Assembly: GCA_035627375.1 (NCBI GenBank)
Contig: DASPLX010000035.1
Coordinates: forward strand, 1 to 11,311
Length of the DNA: 11,311 nt
Source: DASPLX01 sp035627375
GTDB lineage: Bacteria > Pseudomonadota > Gammaproteobacteria > Burkholderiales > Burkholderiaceae_D
Direction: 5' to 3'
A model generated the notes under the pieces. That model had not been told where the DNA came from, searched no databases, and was given only the letters and a program-made list of their open reading frames with translations. The position numbers and the translations under genes are program-made. Positions within the stretch are counted from its first letter, which is position 1. Each line of letters starts with the position of its first letter. Below are positions 1-7,511 of this stretch, in pieces.

Positions 1-1551
1 CCGACCGGCACGAACAGCTACAACCTCGGTTCGCAGAATCCGCAGGACAATCACACCTGGGGCTTCAACCGCGTCAGCGTCGGCACCTCGGTGGCGCCGG
101 GCGCGCAGAAGACCTTCAGCTTCAACGTCACGGCGCCTAGCTCGGCCGGCACCTACAACTTCCAATGGAGGATGGTGCACGAATTCATCGAATGGTTCGG
201 CGCCACGATGCCGAATGTGGCGGTGACCGTGAATGCGGCGGCGACTCCGCCGGCCTTGAGCCTGAGCAGCTGCACGAGCACGACGCCCACGACTTCGCCG
301 ACGGCGGCGTCGATGAGCTGCACGCTGCGGAACACCGGCGGCACCGGCGACAGCTCGGTCAGCTACACGACCGGCTCCGGCACGACCGCCACGGGTCCGA
401 CCGGCGCCTGCGCGGCGGGCGCGACTTGCGGCACGGTCACGGTCACCACCAGCACGAGCGCTGGCACGTACTCGGGCAACGTGACGGCCACGCCGAATAC
501 CGGCAGCGCGGCGTCGAGCAGCTACAGCCTGACGGTCAACCCGGCAGCGACTCCGCCGGCATTGAGCCTGAGCAGTTGCACGAGCACGACGCCGACGACT
601 TCGCCGACGGCGGCATCGATGAGCTGCACGTTGAGGAACACCGGCGGCACCGGCGTCAGCTCGGTCAGCTACACGACCGGCTCCGGCACGACGGTCACCG
701 GCCCGACCGGCGCCTGCGCGGCGGGCGCGACTTGCGGCACGGTCACGGTCAGGACCGGCTCCGGCGCGGGCACGTACTCGGGCAACGTGACGGCTACGCC
801 GAACACCGGCAGCGCGGCGTCGAGCAGCTACAGCCTGACGGTCAACGCGGCGGTCAACGGCGCCAGCTATATCTCGTATAGCGTGCCGACCACGATGACG
901 GCCGGTCAGGTCTACGCGGTCTCGGTGACGATGCAAAACACCGGCACCACGACTTGGAGTCCGGCCGGCAACTACAACCTCGGCTCGCAGAACCCGCAAG
1001 ACAACATGAATTGGGGAGTGGGCCGCGTCGGCGTCGGCACGTCGGTGGCGCCAGGCGCGCAGAAGACCTTCAGCTTCAACGTCACGGCGCCGAGCACGGC
1101 CGGCACCCATAACTTCCAGTGGAAGATGGTGCAGGAGGGCGTCGAATGGTTCGGCGCGGCGATGCCGAACGTGGCGGTGACCGTGAATTCCGCCGGGGGC
1201 AGTACGACGATCAGCAATAGCCCCACCAGTTTGTCGTACGGCACGCTTTCCAAGGGGGCGACCAGGACGATGTCGGTGACCATCACCAATACCGGATCCA
1301 CCACGGCGACGGGATTGTCGTCATCGATCCCCATCACAGGCGGATCGGCGTGGGCCGGAGACTTCTGGGTTTCCGGCGGCACTTGCGGAACCAGCCTGGG
1401 CGCCGGCGCGAGCTGCACGGTGACCGTGACTTACGAGGCCATGTGCTCGGGCGGTTCGCGTTCGGGAACGTTGAGGGTGGCGGGATCGAATACCAATGCC
1501 GTCGATACCACATTGTCGGCGGCCACCAGCAGCTCGGGCGTGTGTCCGTAA
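1..1551 (+). CDS. Secreted/surface Ig-like protein with NBR1-type FW domains (5' partial)
   Basis: The reading frame is open from base 1 and ends at TAA 1549-1551, so the true start lies left of the window. The GTG at 91 is inside a domain and is not a start. Domain order: the end of an FW (four-tryptophan, NBR1 Ig-like) domain (1-237, with FQWRM and EWFG); two near-identical 102-residue Ser/Thr/Gly-rich Ig-like repeats with four cysteines each (238-849); a complete FW domain (about 862-1191, tryptophans in TTTW, MNWG, FQWKM and EWFG); and a C-terminal choice-of-anchor-D/ASH-like beta domain (about 1195-1548, GGTCGTSLGAGASCTVTVTY). Low charge, no visible membrane segment and paired cysteines suggest an exported, multi-domain adhesive or display protein. 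It lies directly upstream of the RHS gene on the same strand and may be co-transcribed with it. FW domains mediate protein binding in eukaryotic NBR1; the bacterial role here is not known to me. Domain calls are fairly sure, function is not. Confidence 0.85.
   Translation, partial: PTGTNSYNLGSQNPQDNHTWGFNRVSVGTSVAPGAQKTFSFNVTAPSSAGTYNFQWRMVHEFIEWFGATMPNVAVTVNAAATPPALSLSSCTSTTPTTSPTAASMSCTLRNTGGTGDSSVSYTTGSGTTATGPTGACAAGATCGTVTVTTSTSAGTYSGNVTATPNTGSAASSSYSLTVNPAATPPALSLSSCTSTTPTTSPTAASMSCTLRNTGGTGVSSVSYTTGSGTTVTGPTGACAAGATCGTVTVRTGSGAGTYSGNVTATPNTGSAASSSYSLTVNAAVNGASYISYSVPTTMTAGQVYAVSVTMQNTGTTTWSPAGNYNLGSQNPQDNMNWGVGRVGVGTSVAPGAQKTFSFNVTAPSTAGTHNFQWKMVQEGVEWFGAAMPNVAVTVNSAGGSTTISNSPTSLSYGTLSKGATRTMSVTITNTGSTTATGLSSSIPITGGSAWAGDFWVSGGTCGTSLGAGASCTVTVTYEAMCSGGSRSGTLRVAGSNTNAVDTTLSAATSSSGVCP
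19..237 (+). repeat. FW-domain segment duplicated at 973-1191
   Basis: The segment from TACAACCTCGG (19) to the end of the domain (237) is repeated in the same frame 954 bp downstream at 973-1191. SYNLGSQNPQD matches NYNLGSQNPQD, and GTSVAPGAQKTFSFNVTAPS is shared. The duplicated FW domains bracket the 306-bp tandem repeats, giving the layout FW, Ig, Ig, FW. Confidence 0.85.
238..849 (+). repeat. Two tandem copies of a 306-bp (102-codon) Ig-like module
   Basis: Copy 1 is 238-543 and copy 2 is 544-849, with an exact 306-bp period (GCGACTCCGCCGGC at 241 recurs, with small changes, at 547). By eye the two protein copies differ at about 7 of 102 residues. The repeat stays in frame and each copy has the same four cysteines, so the copy number can change without breaking the protein. 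Confidence 0.9.
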
Positions 1552-1649
1552 GCGGGCGGGGGAAGTCACATGAACAATAAATACAAGGCACTTTCATCGC
1601 GAGCGCGGCACGGCGATGACGACACAAGCAAATCCAATATTTCCGAGAT

Positions 1650-1654
1650 AAGGA
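1650..1654 (+). promoter_or_regulatory. Ribosome binding site supporting the RHS start at 1660
   Basis: AAGGA lies 5 nt before ATG 1660, which opens directly into a typical signal peptide. The in-frame upstream ATG at 1570 has only a weaker GGA/GGAAG match (1561-1565) before it. Confidence 0.55.
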
Positions 1655-1659
1655 AAGCG

Positions 1660-4600
1660 ATGCGCCAGACCGTTTCGATATTGTTGGTAGCGGCTTCCGC
1701 CATGATGGCGGGCATGGTCCAGGCGCAGGCGCCTGCGAATCCGTACAACTACAGCCGGGCGAGCTACTTCGAATACGACCCGGTCACCGGCTTGCTCAAA
1801 GCCGAGGTGGTCGAGCCGGACAATCCGAACCTGTGCGTGCGCACCACTTACCAATACGACGGCTACGGCAACAAGACCGGCGCGACCACTGCCAATTGCA
1901 CAGGCGCCTCCGGCAATGCCGTGTTCGCCAGCAGAACCAGCGGCAATACGTTCAACGCGCAAACCGTCGCGGTCGGCGGCACCTCCGTCACCATCCCGGC
2001 CGGCACCTTCGCCACGCTCTCCACCAATGCGCTGAATCAGTCCGAGACCAAGACCTACGACCCGCGCTTCGGCGCGGTCACCGGCCTGACCGGCCCCAAC
2101 AGCCTGGTCACCAGCTGGCAACTCGACGACTTCGGCCGCAAGATCCGCGAATCGCGCGCCGACAACACTTCCACCGTCACCGCCTATTGCTATCTCGCCT
2201 CCAGCGGCCTGGACACCAGCAGCAACAGCGCCCATTGCCCCACGCCGCCGTACGGCGAAATCCCCGGCGACGCGGTCAGCTTCACGCATAGCGAATCGAG
2301 AAACAGCGCCGATGTCAAGAACGGCCCGTTCACCCGTGTCTACATGGACCGCGCCGGCCGCAAGATCCGCACCGTCACCGAAGCCTTCGACGGGAGCTCC
2401 CAGCCCGGCGGCACGGCCCGCCTGATCGCCCAGGATACCGACTACAACGCGCAAGGCGCCCCGGTCGTCACCACCCAGCCCTACTTCCTCGACACCTCCG
2501 CCTCCACCAGCGGCGGCGTCGGCAACTACGGCATGAGCATGACCGTCTACGACGCGCTCGGCCGGCCGACCCACATCTTCGTCAGCGATCCCCAGGGCAG
2601 CCAGCCCGGCGTCGGCTTCAACGGCCGCGGCTCGCGCACGGCCGCCGTCACCACCGTCAGCTACGTCGGCCTGACCACCACCACCACCAACGACAAGAAC
2701 CAGACCCGCAAGGAAGAAAAGAATGTCGACGGCAAGGTGGTGCGCATCACCGACGCCTACGGCGCCCAGCTGGCCCACCAGCACGACGCCTTCGGCAACC
2801 TGGTCCAGACCAAGGATGCCTTGCAAAACGTCGTGACCGTCGGCTACGACATCCGCGGCCGCAAGCTCAGCATGGCCGATCCCGACAGCGGCCTCTGGCA
2901 ATACGACTACAACGCCCTGGGCGAACTGGTGTGGCAGCAGAATCCCACTCAACGCGCCGCCGGCCAGGCCACCACCATGGCCTACGACGTGCTGGGCCGC
3001 GTGACCCGGCGCGTCGAACCGGAATACACCAGCACCTGGAGCTACGACAAGTACGCCGACGGCAGCGCCTGCAACAAAGGCATCGGCAAGCTGTGCGAGA
3101 CCGGCACGACCAACGGCGTGACCAAGAAGCTCGTCTACGACCATGCCGGCCGTCCGATCAATGCCCGCACCAGCGTCGCCAGCGGCCCGAGCTTCGCCAC
3201 GGCAGTCAGCTACGACGCCAGCAACGGCTGGGTGAGCAGCCAGACCTACCCGACTGGAGTGACGGTCAATTACCACCACACCGGCAAGGGCTACCTCGAG
3301 CGCATGACGCTGGGCACCGCCGCCACCGTCACGCCGCTGCCGGCCACGCCCGGCGGCACTCCCGGCGCGAGCACGAACCTGGCCGCCGGCAGCCTGCTAT
3401 GGCAAGCGCAAGCCTACAATGCCTGGGGCAAGACCGAGCAATACGTGTACGGCAACAACATCATCAGCAAGGCAGCGGTCGACAACATGACCGGCCGCAC
3501 CACCGGCTTGACGGCGGGCGCGGGCACGGCCACCAACGTGCTCAACTACAGCTATGCCTACGACAGCCTGGGCCACCTGACCAGCCGCACCGACGCCAAC
3601 GGCGATGGCAGCACCGGCGCGGTGACCGACACCTATGCCTACGACGACATCGGCCGGCTCAAGAGCTACCGGGTGGATGCGCCGGCGATCCCGAACCTGT
3701 CGCGCACGGTGGCGCTGCAATACAACGCCTTGGGCATGCTGCTGTACAAGAGCGACGTCGGGGTCTACAGCTATGGCGCGCAAGGGGCCGGCGCGACCCG
3801 GCCGCACGCGCTGCAAAGCGTCGCCGGCGCATTCAGCGCCAGCTACACGTATGACGCCAACGGCAACGTCAAGACCGCCAGCAACGGCGCCTGGCGCAGC
3901 GTGAGCTACACCAGCTTCAATCTGCCCGACAGCAGCACCGGCTTGCAAGGGCCGGGCGGCAGTCCGCAATACACCTGGCAATACGACGAAGAGCACAAGC
4001 GGATCAAGGAGACGCGGGTCAACGGCAGCGGCACGCGCGTCACCTGGATGCTGCATCCGGACGCGGCTAATGGCCTGGGCTTCGAAAGCGAGCAAAGCGG
4101 AGGCACCACGAGCAACCGGCATTACCTGACGGCGGGCGGGATGAGCATCGGCGTCCTGGTGAGCACGGGGGCGTTGCCGACGCTGGGCAGCACGCAGACG
4201 GCGCCGCCGGCGATCTCGAATGTGTCGCTGGTGAAAGTGGAGTACTGGCACAAGGACCACCTGGGCAGCCTGGCATCGACGACCGATCACACAGGCGCGG
4301 TGACGGCGCGCTACAGCTACGACCCGTTCGGCAAGCGGCGCTACACCAACGGCAACTACGATGCCAACGGCAACCTGGTGATCGACTGGACGACGAACAC
4401 GAACAATGGCGACGACCGCGGCTGGACCGGCCACGAGCACCTGGACGACGTGGGCGTGGTGCACATGAACGGACGCCTGTTCGATCCGCGCCTGGGCTTG
4501 TTCATGCAGCCCGACTCGTTCGTGCAAGAGCCGGAGAACCTGCAGAACTTCAACCGTTACGGGTATTGCTTCAACAACCCGATGACGTGCACCGACCCGA

Positions 4601-5670
4601 CCGGCCAGATCTTCGGCATCGACGATCTGTTCATCGCGCTGGTGGCGATCTGGGGCGCGCAGAAGCTCGGCATCATCGATGTGCGCACGGCGCGGATGCT
4701 GACGAGCATCGTGTTCAGCGTGTTCATGGGGCCGCCGACCACCATGTGGCAAGCGGCGACGAACGGTTTCGTGAGCGGAGCGATCGCCACGGGTGATATC
4801 AAAGGGGCGTTACAAGGAGCTTTCACCGCGGGCATGTTCTATGGCGCCGGCAATCTGATTGCGGGTGGGAACTTCTTTACGGGGGCAGGAGCTAGCGCGG
4901 CGACGGAAATGAGCAAGGCAGCCGGTATCGCATTGCATGGCGTGGTGGGTTGTGTGACGAGCGTGGTGGGCGGCGGCAAGTGCGGTCCTGGAGCGTTGAG
5001 CGCAGCGTTCAGCAAGGCGATAACGCCGGCAACGGCACAATGGACGAAAGGCAATCCTCTGGCTGGCGTCATGGTGAGCGCGATCGTCGGCGGAACGGCC
5101 TCGGTGCTGGGTGGCGGGAAGTTCGCCAATGGGGCGCAGAGTGGGGCTTTCGGTTATCTTTTCAATTGCCTTGCGCATGAATGCCTGACCAAGAATTGGG
5201 ATAAGAAGGCTGCCGGATACCATAGCTACACAGTGGATAGTCCGCTTCTTTGCAATACCGCGGAATATGGTTGTCTTCAGTCGGCGCAAATGGAACTTCT
5301 GTGCAACTCGGCTCCTGGGCAAGACCAATGCGCGACCGTCGGCGCGACTGTCACGCAGAACCTGAGTGGAGGAAATAAAATCACGCAATACGCCATAACG
5401 GCGAACGCTGTAATCAACGGCACAAGTCCTGGACATCTTTTCGAAGATGGGTATGTAATCCGGGCTTTGATGATCGACAGTAACAACAATGTGTTCATCC
5501 GGACGTATGGTGAAGGGGTGAATCTTCCCAAATGGCCTGCAAGTGCCGGATTCATGGGATGGCTTAACACGACGATGGGCGGGGGGTTATTCAAGAATAT
5601 CGGTATCAACAACCAGATCAACGTCCGCTTCAGAATGAATGAAATGATGGGAATGAAGCTTCCAAAATGA
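1660..5670 (+). CDS. RHS/YD-repeat polymorphic toxin, Sec-exported, with unrecognised C-terminal toxin domain
   Basis: A 1336-residue protein from ATG 1660. This start has an AAGGA site and gives a classical signal peptide (MRQTVSILLVAAS..., likely cleavage after VQA, residue 22). An in-frame ATG at 1570 adds 30 residues with AT-rich, rare codons but leaves only 18 bp to the previous gene, so it stays possible. YD/RHS repeats (YDGYGNKTG, YDALGRPT, YDIRGRKL, YNALGELVW, YDVLGRVTRR) fill roughly residues 30-850. The RHS-associated core spans about 860-982 (VEYWHKDHLGSL ... DPRLGLFMQPDSF ... NNPMTCTDPTG). Its two conserved aspartates (D952, D979) fit the self-cleavage site known in RHS/TcC shells. 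Residues 983-1169 are a glycine-rich, partly hydrophobic pre-toxin region ending in GGGKFANGAQSGAFGYLFN. Residues 1170-1336 are the variable tip with six cysteines. There is no PAAR domain or other T6SS-type N-terminus, so export is probably by Sec. Family and architecture are sure; the toxin activity is unknown. Confidence 0.93.
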   Translation: MRQTVSILLVAASAMMAGMVQAQAPANPYNYSRASYFEYDPVTGLLKAEVVEPDNPNLCVRTTYQYDGYGNKTGATTANCTGASGNAVFASRTSGNTFNAQTVAVGGTSVTIPAGTFATLSTNALNQSETKTYDPRFGAVTGLTGPNSLVTSWQLDDFGRKIRESRADNTSTVTAYCYLASSGLDTSSNSAHCPTPPYGEIPGDAVSFTHSESRNSADVKNGPFTRVYMDRAGRKIRTVTEAFDGSSQPGGTARLIAQDTDYNAQGAPVVTTQPYFLDTSASTSGGVGNYGMSMTVYDALGRPTHIFVSDPQGSQPGVGFNGRGSRTAAVTTVSYVGLTTTTTNDKNQTRKEEKNVDGKVVRITDAYGAQLAHQHDAFGNLVQTKDALQNVVTVGYDIRGRKLSMADPDSGLWQYDYNALGELVWQQNPTQRAAGQATTMAYDVLGRVTRRVEPEYTSTWSYDKYADGSACNKGIGKLCETGTTNGVTKKLVYDHAGRPINARTSVASGPSFATAVSYDASNGWVSSQTYPTGVTVNYHHTGKGYLERMTLGTAATVTPLPATPGGTPGASTNLAAGSLLWQAQAYNAWGKTEQYVYGNNIISKAAVDNMTGRTTGLTAGAGTATNVLNYSYAYDSLGHLTSRTDANGDGSTGAVTDTYAYDDIGRLKSYRVDAPAIPNLSRTVALQYNALGMLLYKSDVGVYSYGAQGAGATRPHALQSVAGAFSASYTYDANGNVKTASNGAWRSVSYTSFNLPDSSTGLQGPGGSPQYTWQYDEEHKRIKETRVNGSGTRVTWMLHPDAANGLGFESEQSGGTTSNRHYLTAGGMSIGVLVSTGALPTLGSTQTAPPAISNVSLVKVEYWHKDHLGSLASTTDHTGAVTARYSYDPFGKRRYTNGNYDANGNLVIDWTTNTNNGDDRGWTGHEHLDDVGVVHMNGRLFDPRLGLFMQPDSFVQEPENLQNFNRYGYCFNNPMTCTDPTGQIFGIDDLFIALVAIWGAQKLGIIDVRTARMLTSIVFSVFMGPPTTMWQAATNGFVSGAIATGDIKGALQGAFTAGMFYGAGNLIAGGNFFTGAGASAATEMSKAAGIALHGVVGCVTSVVGGGKCGPGALSAAFSKAITPATAQWTKGNPLAGVMVSAIVGGTASVLGGGKFANGAQSGAFGYLFNCLAHECLTKNWDKKAAGYHSYTVDSPLLCNTAEYGCLQSAQMELLCNSAPGQDQCATVGATVTQNLSGGNKITQYAITANAVINGTSPGHLFEDGYVIRALMIDSNNNVFIRTYGEGVNLPKWPASAGFMGWLNTTMGGGLFKNIGINNQINVRFRMNEMMGMKLPK
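5167..5670 (+). other. Predicted toxin tip of the RHS protein (domain region)
   Basis: The last 167 residues (1170-1336) follow the GAFGYLFN junction, after which C-terminal toxin modules usually begin in RHS and CdiA-type proteins. Six cysteines cluster in its first third (C1170, C1175, C1198, C1205, C1215, C1224). The second half is beta-rich, with NGTSPGHLFEDGYVIR (1253-1268, H1259 and D1263 candidate polar residues) and IRTYGEGVN. I see no HNH, ADP-ribosyltransferase, deaminase, GHH, Tox-REase or metallopeptidase signature. Domain position is inferred from family convention; the activity is unknown. Confidence 0.6.
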
Positions 5671-6188
5671 CTTCACGCGCGCTACTCGTGAAGCTGTCGA
5701 GGTTGGGGGCGGCCGGGGTGCTGGCCGCGCTCGTCTTGGTCGCTGCTGCCGTGGGATGGATCTACCATGCCATCAGCATCGAAGAGACGCCTACCTGCAT
5801 CAACTTCAAGGCGTCGGGAACGGTCGACGCGAGGAGCAAAGTGCTGGCAGATCTTCAGCTTGCCGTCGAATCTGCCGGCATGGTCCTCGAGGCCGAGCGT
5901 GACATGTCGAAAGTTTGGCAGTCGGCCAAGGCATCGGTGTCCTACTACGGGAATCGCGACTCTGGGGAGTATTCCATATTTGTTTGCCAGGAGCAGCGCA
6001 CCGGAACACTCTGGCAGGACATTGCCAAGCGGGTGGAGCAATTGCTTCAAGGCGGAGCGGTGATTGTGTGGCTGCAGCGGAATAATCGGGATTTCAAGTG
6101 TGACCCGAACTGCACCGTTCCCCTGACTGTGCCTATCGATTTTGAACGGCTTAATCGGACAGTTCTCGCGGACACTTCAGATTCATAG
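5667..6188 (+). CDS. Membrane-anchored small protein, candidate immunity protein for the RHS toxin
   Basis: A 173-residue protein whose ATG overlaps the RHS stop as ATGA, so translation is probably coupled. This also explains the weak Shine-Dalgarno match. A short basic N-terminus (R4, K9, R12) is followed by one hydrophobic segment (about residues 14-33), which reads as an uncleaved anchor with the remainder in the periplasm. The soluble part is mixed alpha/beta with four cysteines (C44, C107, C145, C149; the last two in FKCDPNC). I do not recognise the family. Position directly after an RHS toxin tip is the classic place for an immunity gene, and the extracytoplasmic layout fits a toxin that acts in the envelope. 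Immunity is inferred from context only; an accessory or secretion-related protein is the alternative. Confidence 0.75.
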   Translation: MTSRALLVKLSRLGAAGVLAALVLVAAAVGWIYHAISIEETPTCINFKASGTVDARSKVLADLQLAVESAGMVLEAERDMSKVWQSAKASVSYYGNRDSGEYSIFVCQEQRTGTLWQDIAKRVEQLLQGGAVIVWLQRNNRDFKCDPNCTVPLTVPIDFERLNRTVLADTSDS

Positions 6189-6261
6189 GGCACTGACTTC
6201 TGACTCGCTATAAGCAGAATTATTTTAACGGTTGGAATACGAGGTCACGGATTGGCAAGAA

Positions 6262-6276
6262 AGTTGCTTAGCAACT
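6262..6276. repeat. Small perfect inverted repeat in the spacer before the AI-2E transporter gene
   Basis: AGTTGC-TTA-GCAACT, a 6-bp stem with a 3-nt loop, in the 113-bp AT-richer spacer 6189-6301. It is not followed by a T run, so it is a poor intrinsic terminator. It could be a protein-binding site ahead of the gene at 6302, or chance. Confidence 0.3.
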
Positions 6277-6301
6277 GAAGTATTCTCCTTTCTCGACCGA
6301 A

Positions 6302-7417
6302 ATGTCCAACCTGCAAGATCGGTGGCGACCGCACGACGACGGCCGCACCGCTAAATCTCCGCAGCAAGACCGCAGCTTCCTTCATCGCGCCGCCTTGTTC
6401 GACGGCGTCGCCGTCCTATTCCTTCTGGCATTCGCCGCCGTCTGGTACGCGGCCGAGGCCTTGCTGTTGGTGTTCGCCTGCATCCTGTTCGCGATCCTGC
6501 TGTACGACGTGAGCGTGCGGCTGCACCGGCGCTTGCATATTCCTCGCGGCGCGGCATTGGCGTTGCTGGTTTGCGGCATGCTGCTGCTGTTCGTGGCCGC
6601 GGGCGGCTTCATGGCACCCATGCTGGCACGGCAGACCGGCGAGCTCTTGAAGGTAGTGCCGGCGGCCATGGACAGTCTGCGCGAAGAGCTGGAGCGCCTG
6701 GGTTTCATCGGCGAACTGATCGCCAGGTTGCCGCCGACCGGGGAAATCGGCGCGCAACTCGCCGCGCTGCTGCCGCGCGCCGGGCTGTTCTTCTCCGGAG
6801 TGCTCGGCGCGGTCGGCAACATCGCCATCATCGTGTTCGTCGGCATCTACTTCGCCGCCCAGCCGCGCCTGTATATCGACGGCTTGATCACCCTGGTGCC
6901 GCACCGGAAGCGCCGGCGCATGCGCGAGGTGCTCGACGAGATCGGCCGCACGCTCGCCCAATGGCTGAGAGGAAAGATATGGTCGATGCTGATCGTCGGC
7001 GCCGCCACCGCGCTCGGCTTGGCGCTGCTCGGCATGCCGCTGGCGCTGATACTCGGCATACTGGCCGGCGCCCTCGATTTCATTCCCTATCTCGGCCCGG
7101 TCATCGCCAGCGTGCCGGCGGTGTTGATCGCATTCACCGAGAGTCCGACGCAAGCCCTCTATGTGGCGCTGATGTTCGTCGCCGTGCAGGCGCTCGAAGG
7201 CTATCTGCTGCTGCCGCTGGTGGAAAAGCGGACCGTTTCGCTGCCGCCCGCCCTGACGGTCATCATGCAAGTGCTGCTCGGCACCTTGTTCGGCTTGGCC
7301 GGCGTCGCCCTGGCGACACCGTTGACCGCGGTGCTGGCGGTGTTGGTGACGATGTTGTACGTGCAAGACGTGCTCGGCGACGAGGTCCGGACGCCGAGCC
7401 AGCATCCCGATCTCTGA
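6302..7417 (+). CDS. AI-2E family (PF01594) transporter
   Basis: A 371-residue polytopic inner-membrane protein. Two hydrophobic segments near residues 36-70 and one at about 80-105 precede an amphipathic soluble stretch (about 110-165, QTGELLKVVPAAMDSLREEL). A membrane bundle follows, with the family hallmarks GALDFIPYLGPVIASVPAVL, EGYLLLPLVEKRTVSLPPAL and a final hydrophobic pair ending ATPLTAVLAVLVTMLYV. Length matches the family. Members include TqsA (autoinducer-2 export), YdiK and some Na+/H+ antiporters, so the substrate cannot be assigned from sequence. No clear Shine-Dalgarno precedes ATG 6302 (TTTCTCGACCGAA), so a leaderless or different start is possible, but no better in-frame start precedes the first membrane segment. 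The next gene starts 94 bp downstream on the same strand. Confidence 0.9.
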   Translation: MSNLQDRWRPHDDGRTAKSPQQDRSFLHRAALFDGVAVLFLLAFAAVWYAAEALLLVFACILFAILLYDVSVRLHRRLHIPRGAALALLVCGMLLLFVAAGGFMAPMLARQTGELLKVVPAAMDSLREELERLGFIGELIARLPPTGEIGAQLAALLPRAGLFFSGVLGAVGNIAIIVFVGIYFAAQPRLYIDGLITLVPHRKRRRMREVLDEIGRTLAQWLRGKIWSMLIVGAATALGLALLGMPLALILGILAGALDFIPYLGPVIASVPAVLIAFTESPTQALYVALMFVAVQALEGYLLLPLVEKRTVSLPPALTVIMQVLLGTLFGLAGVALATPLTAVLAVLVTMLYVQDVLGDEVRTPSQHPDL

Positions 7418-7500
7418 CCGCCGGAACTTCAGGGAGTCGCCGCCATCCCTTCATCATGACGCTTGCCGCCGCTCGCGGCGCGGCCATTCACCGGGATGGA

Positions 7501-7505
7501 AGGAG
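7501..7505 (+). promoter_or_regulatory. Strong ribosome binding site for the SDR-VKOR fusion gene
   Basis: AGGAG (within GGAAGGAGA) sits 6 nt before ATG 7512 and fixes the start just ahead of the Rossmann glycine motif. Confidence 0.8.
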
Positions 7506-7511
7506 ATTGGC

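Noticed and set aside
1594..3279. Long minus-strand open frame (561 aa) opposite the RHS gene
   Set aside because: Ala/Gly/Val/Asp-rich low-information translation typical of the antisense of GC-rich coding DNA; the plus strand encodes clear YD repeats here.
3397..4752. Minus-strand open frame (451 aa) opposite the RHS core
   Set aside because: Arg/His/Val-rich shadow with no domain signature; the RHS core on the plus strand is unambiguous.
6262..6276. Hairpin AGTTGC-TTA-GCAACT as intrinsic terminator
   Set aside because: Short stem and followed by GAAGTATTC, not a T tract; kept only as a minor inverted repeat.
6252..6286. TTGGCA ... TATTCT as a sigma-70 promoter for the transporter gene
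   Set aside because: The boxes are 23 nt apart, too far for a normal promoter, and no other good pair was found.
7418..7511. Possible small gene or RNA in the 94-bp gap
   Set aside because: Only a weak GC hairpin (GCCGC/GCGGC) and the ribosome site for the next gene are visible.
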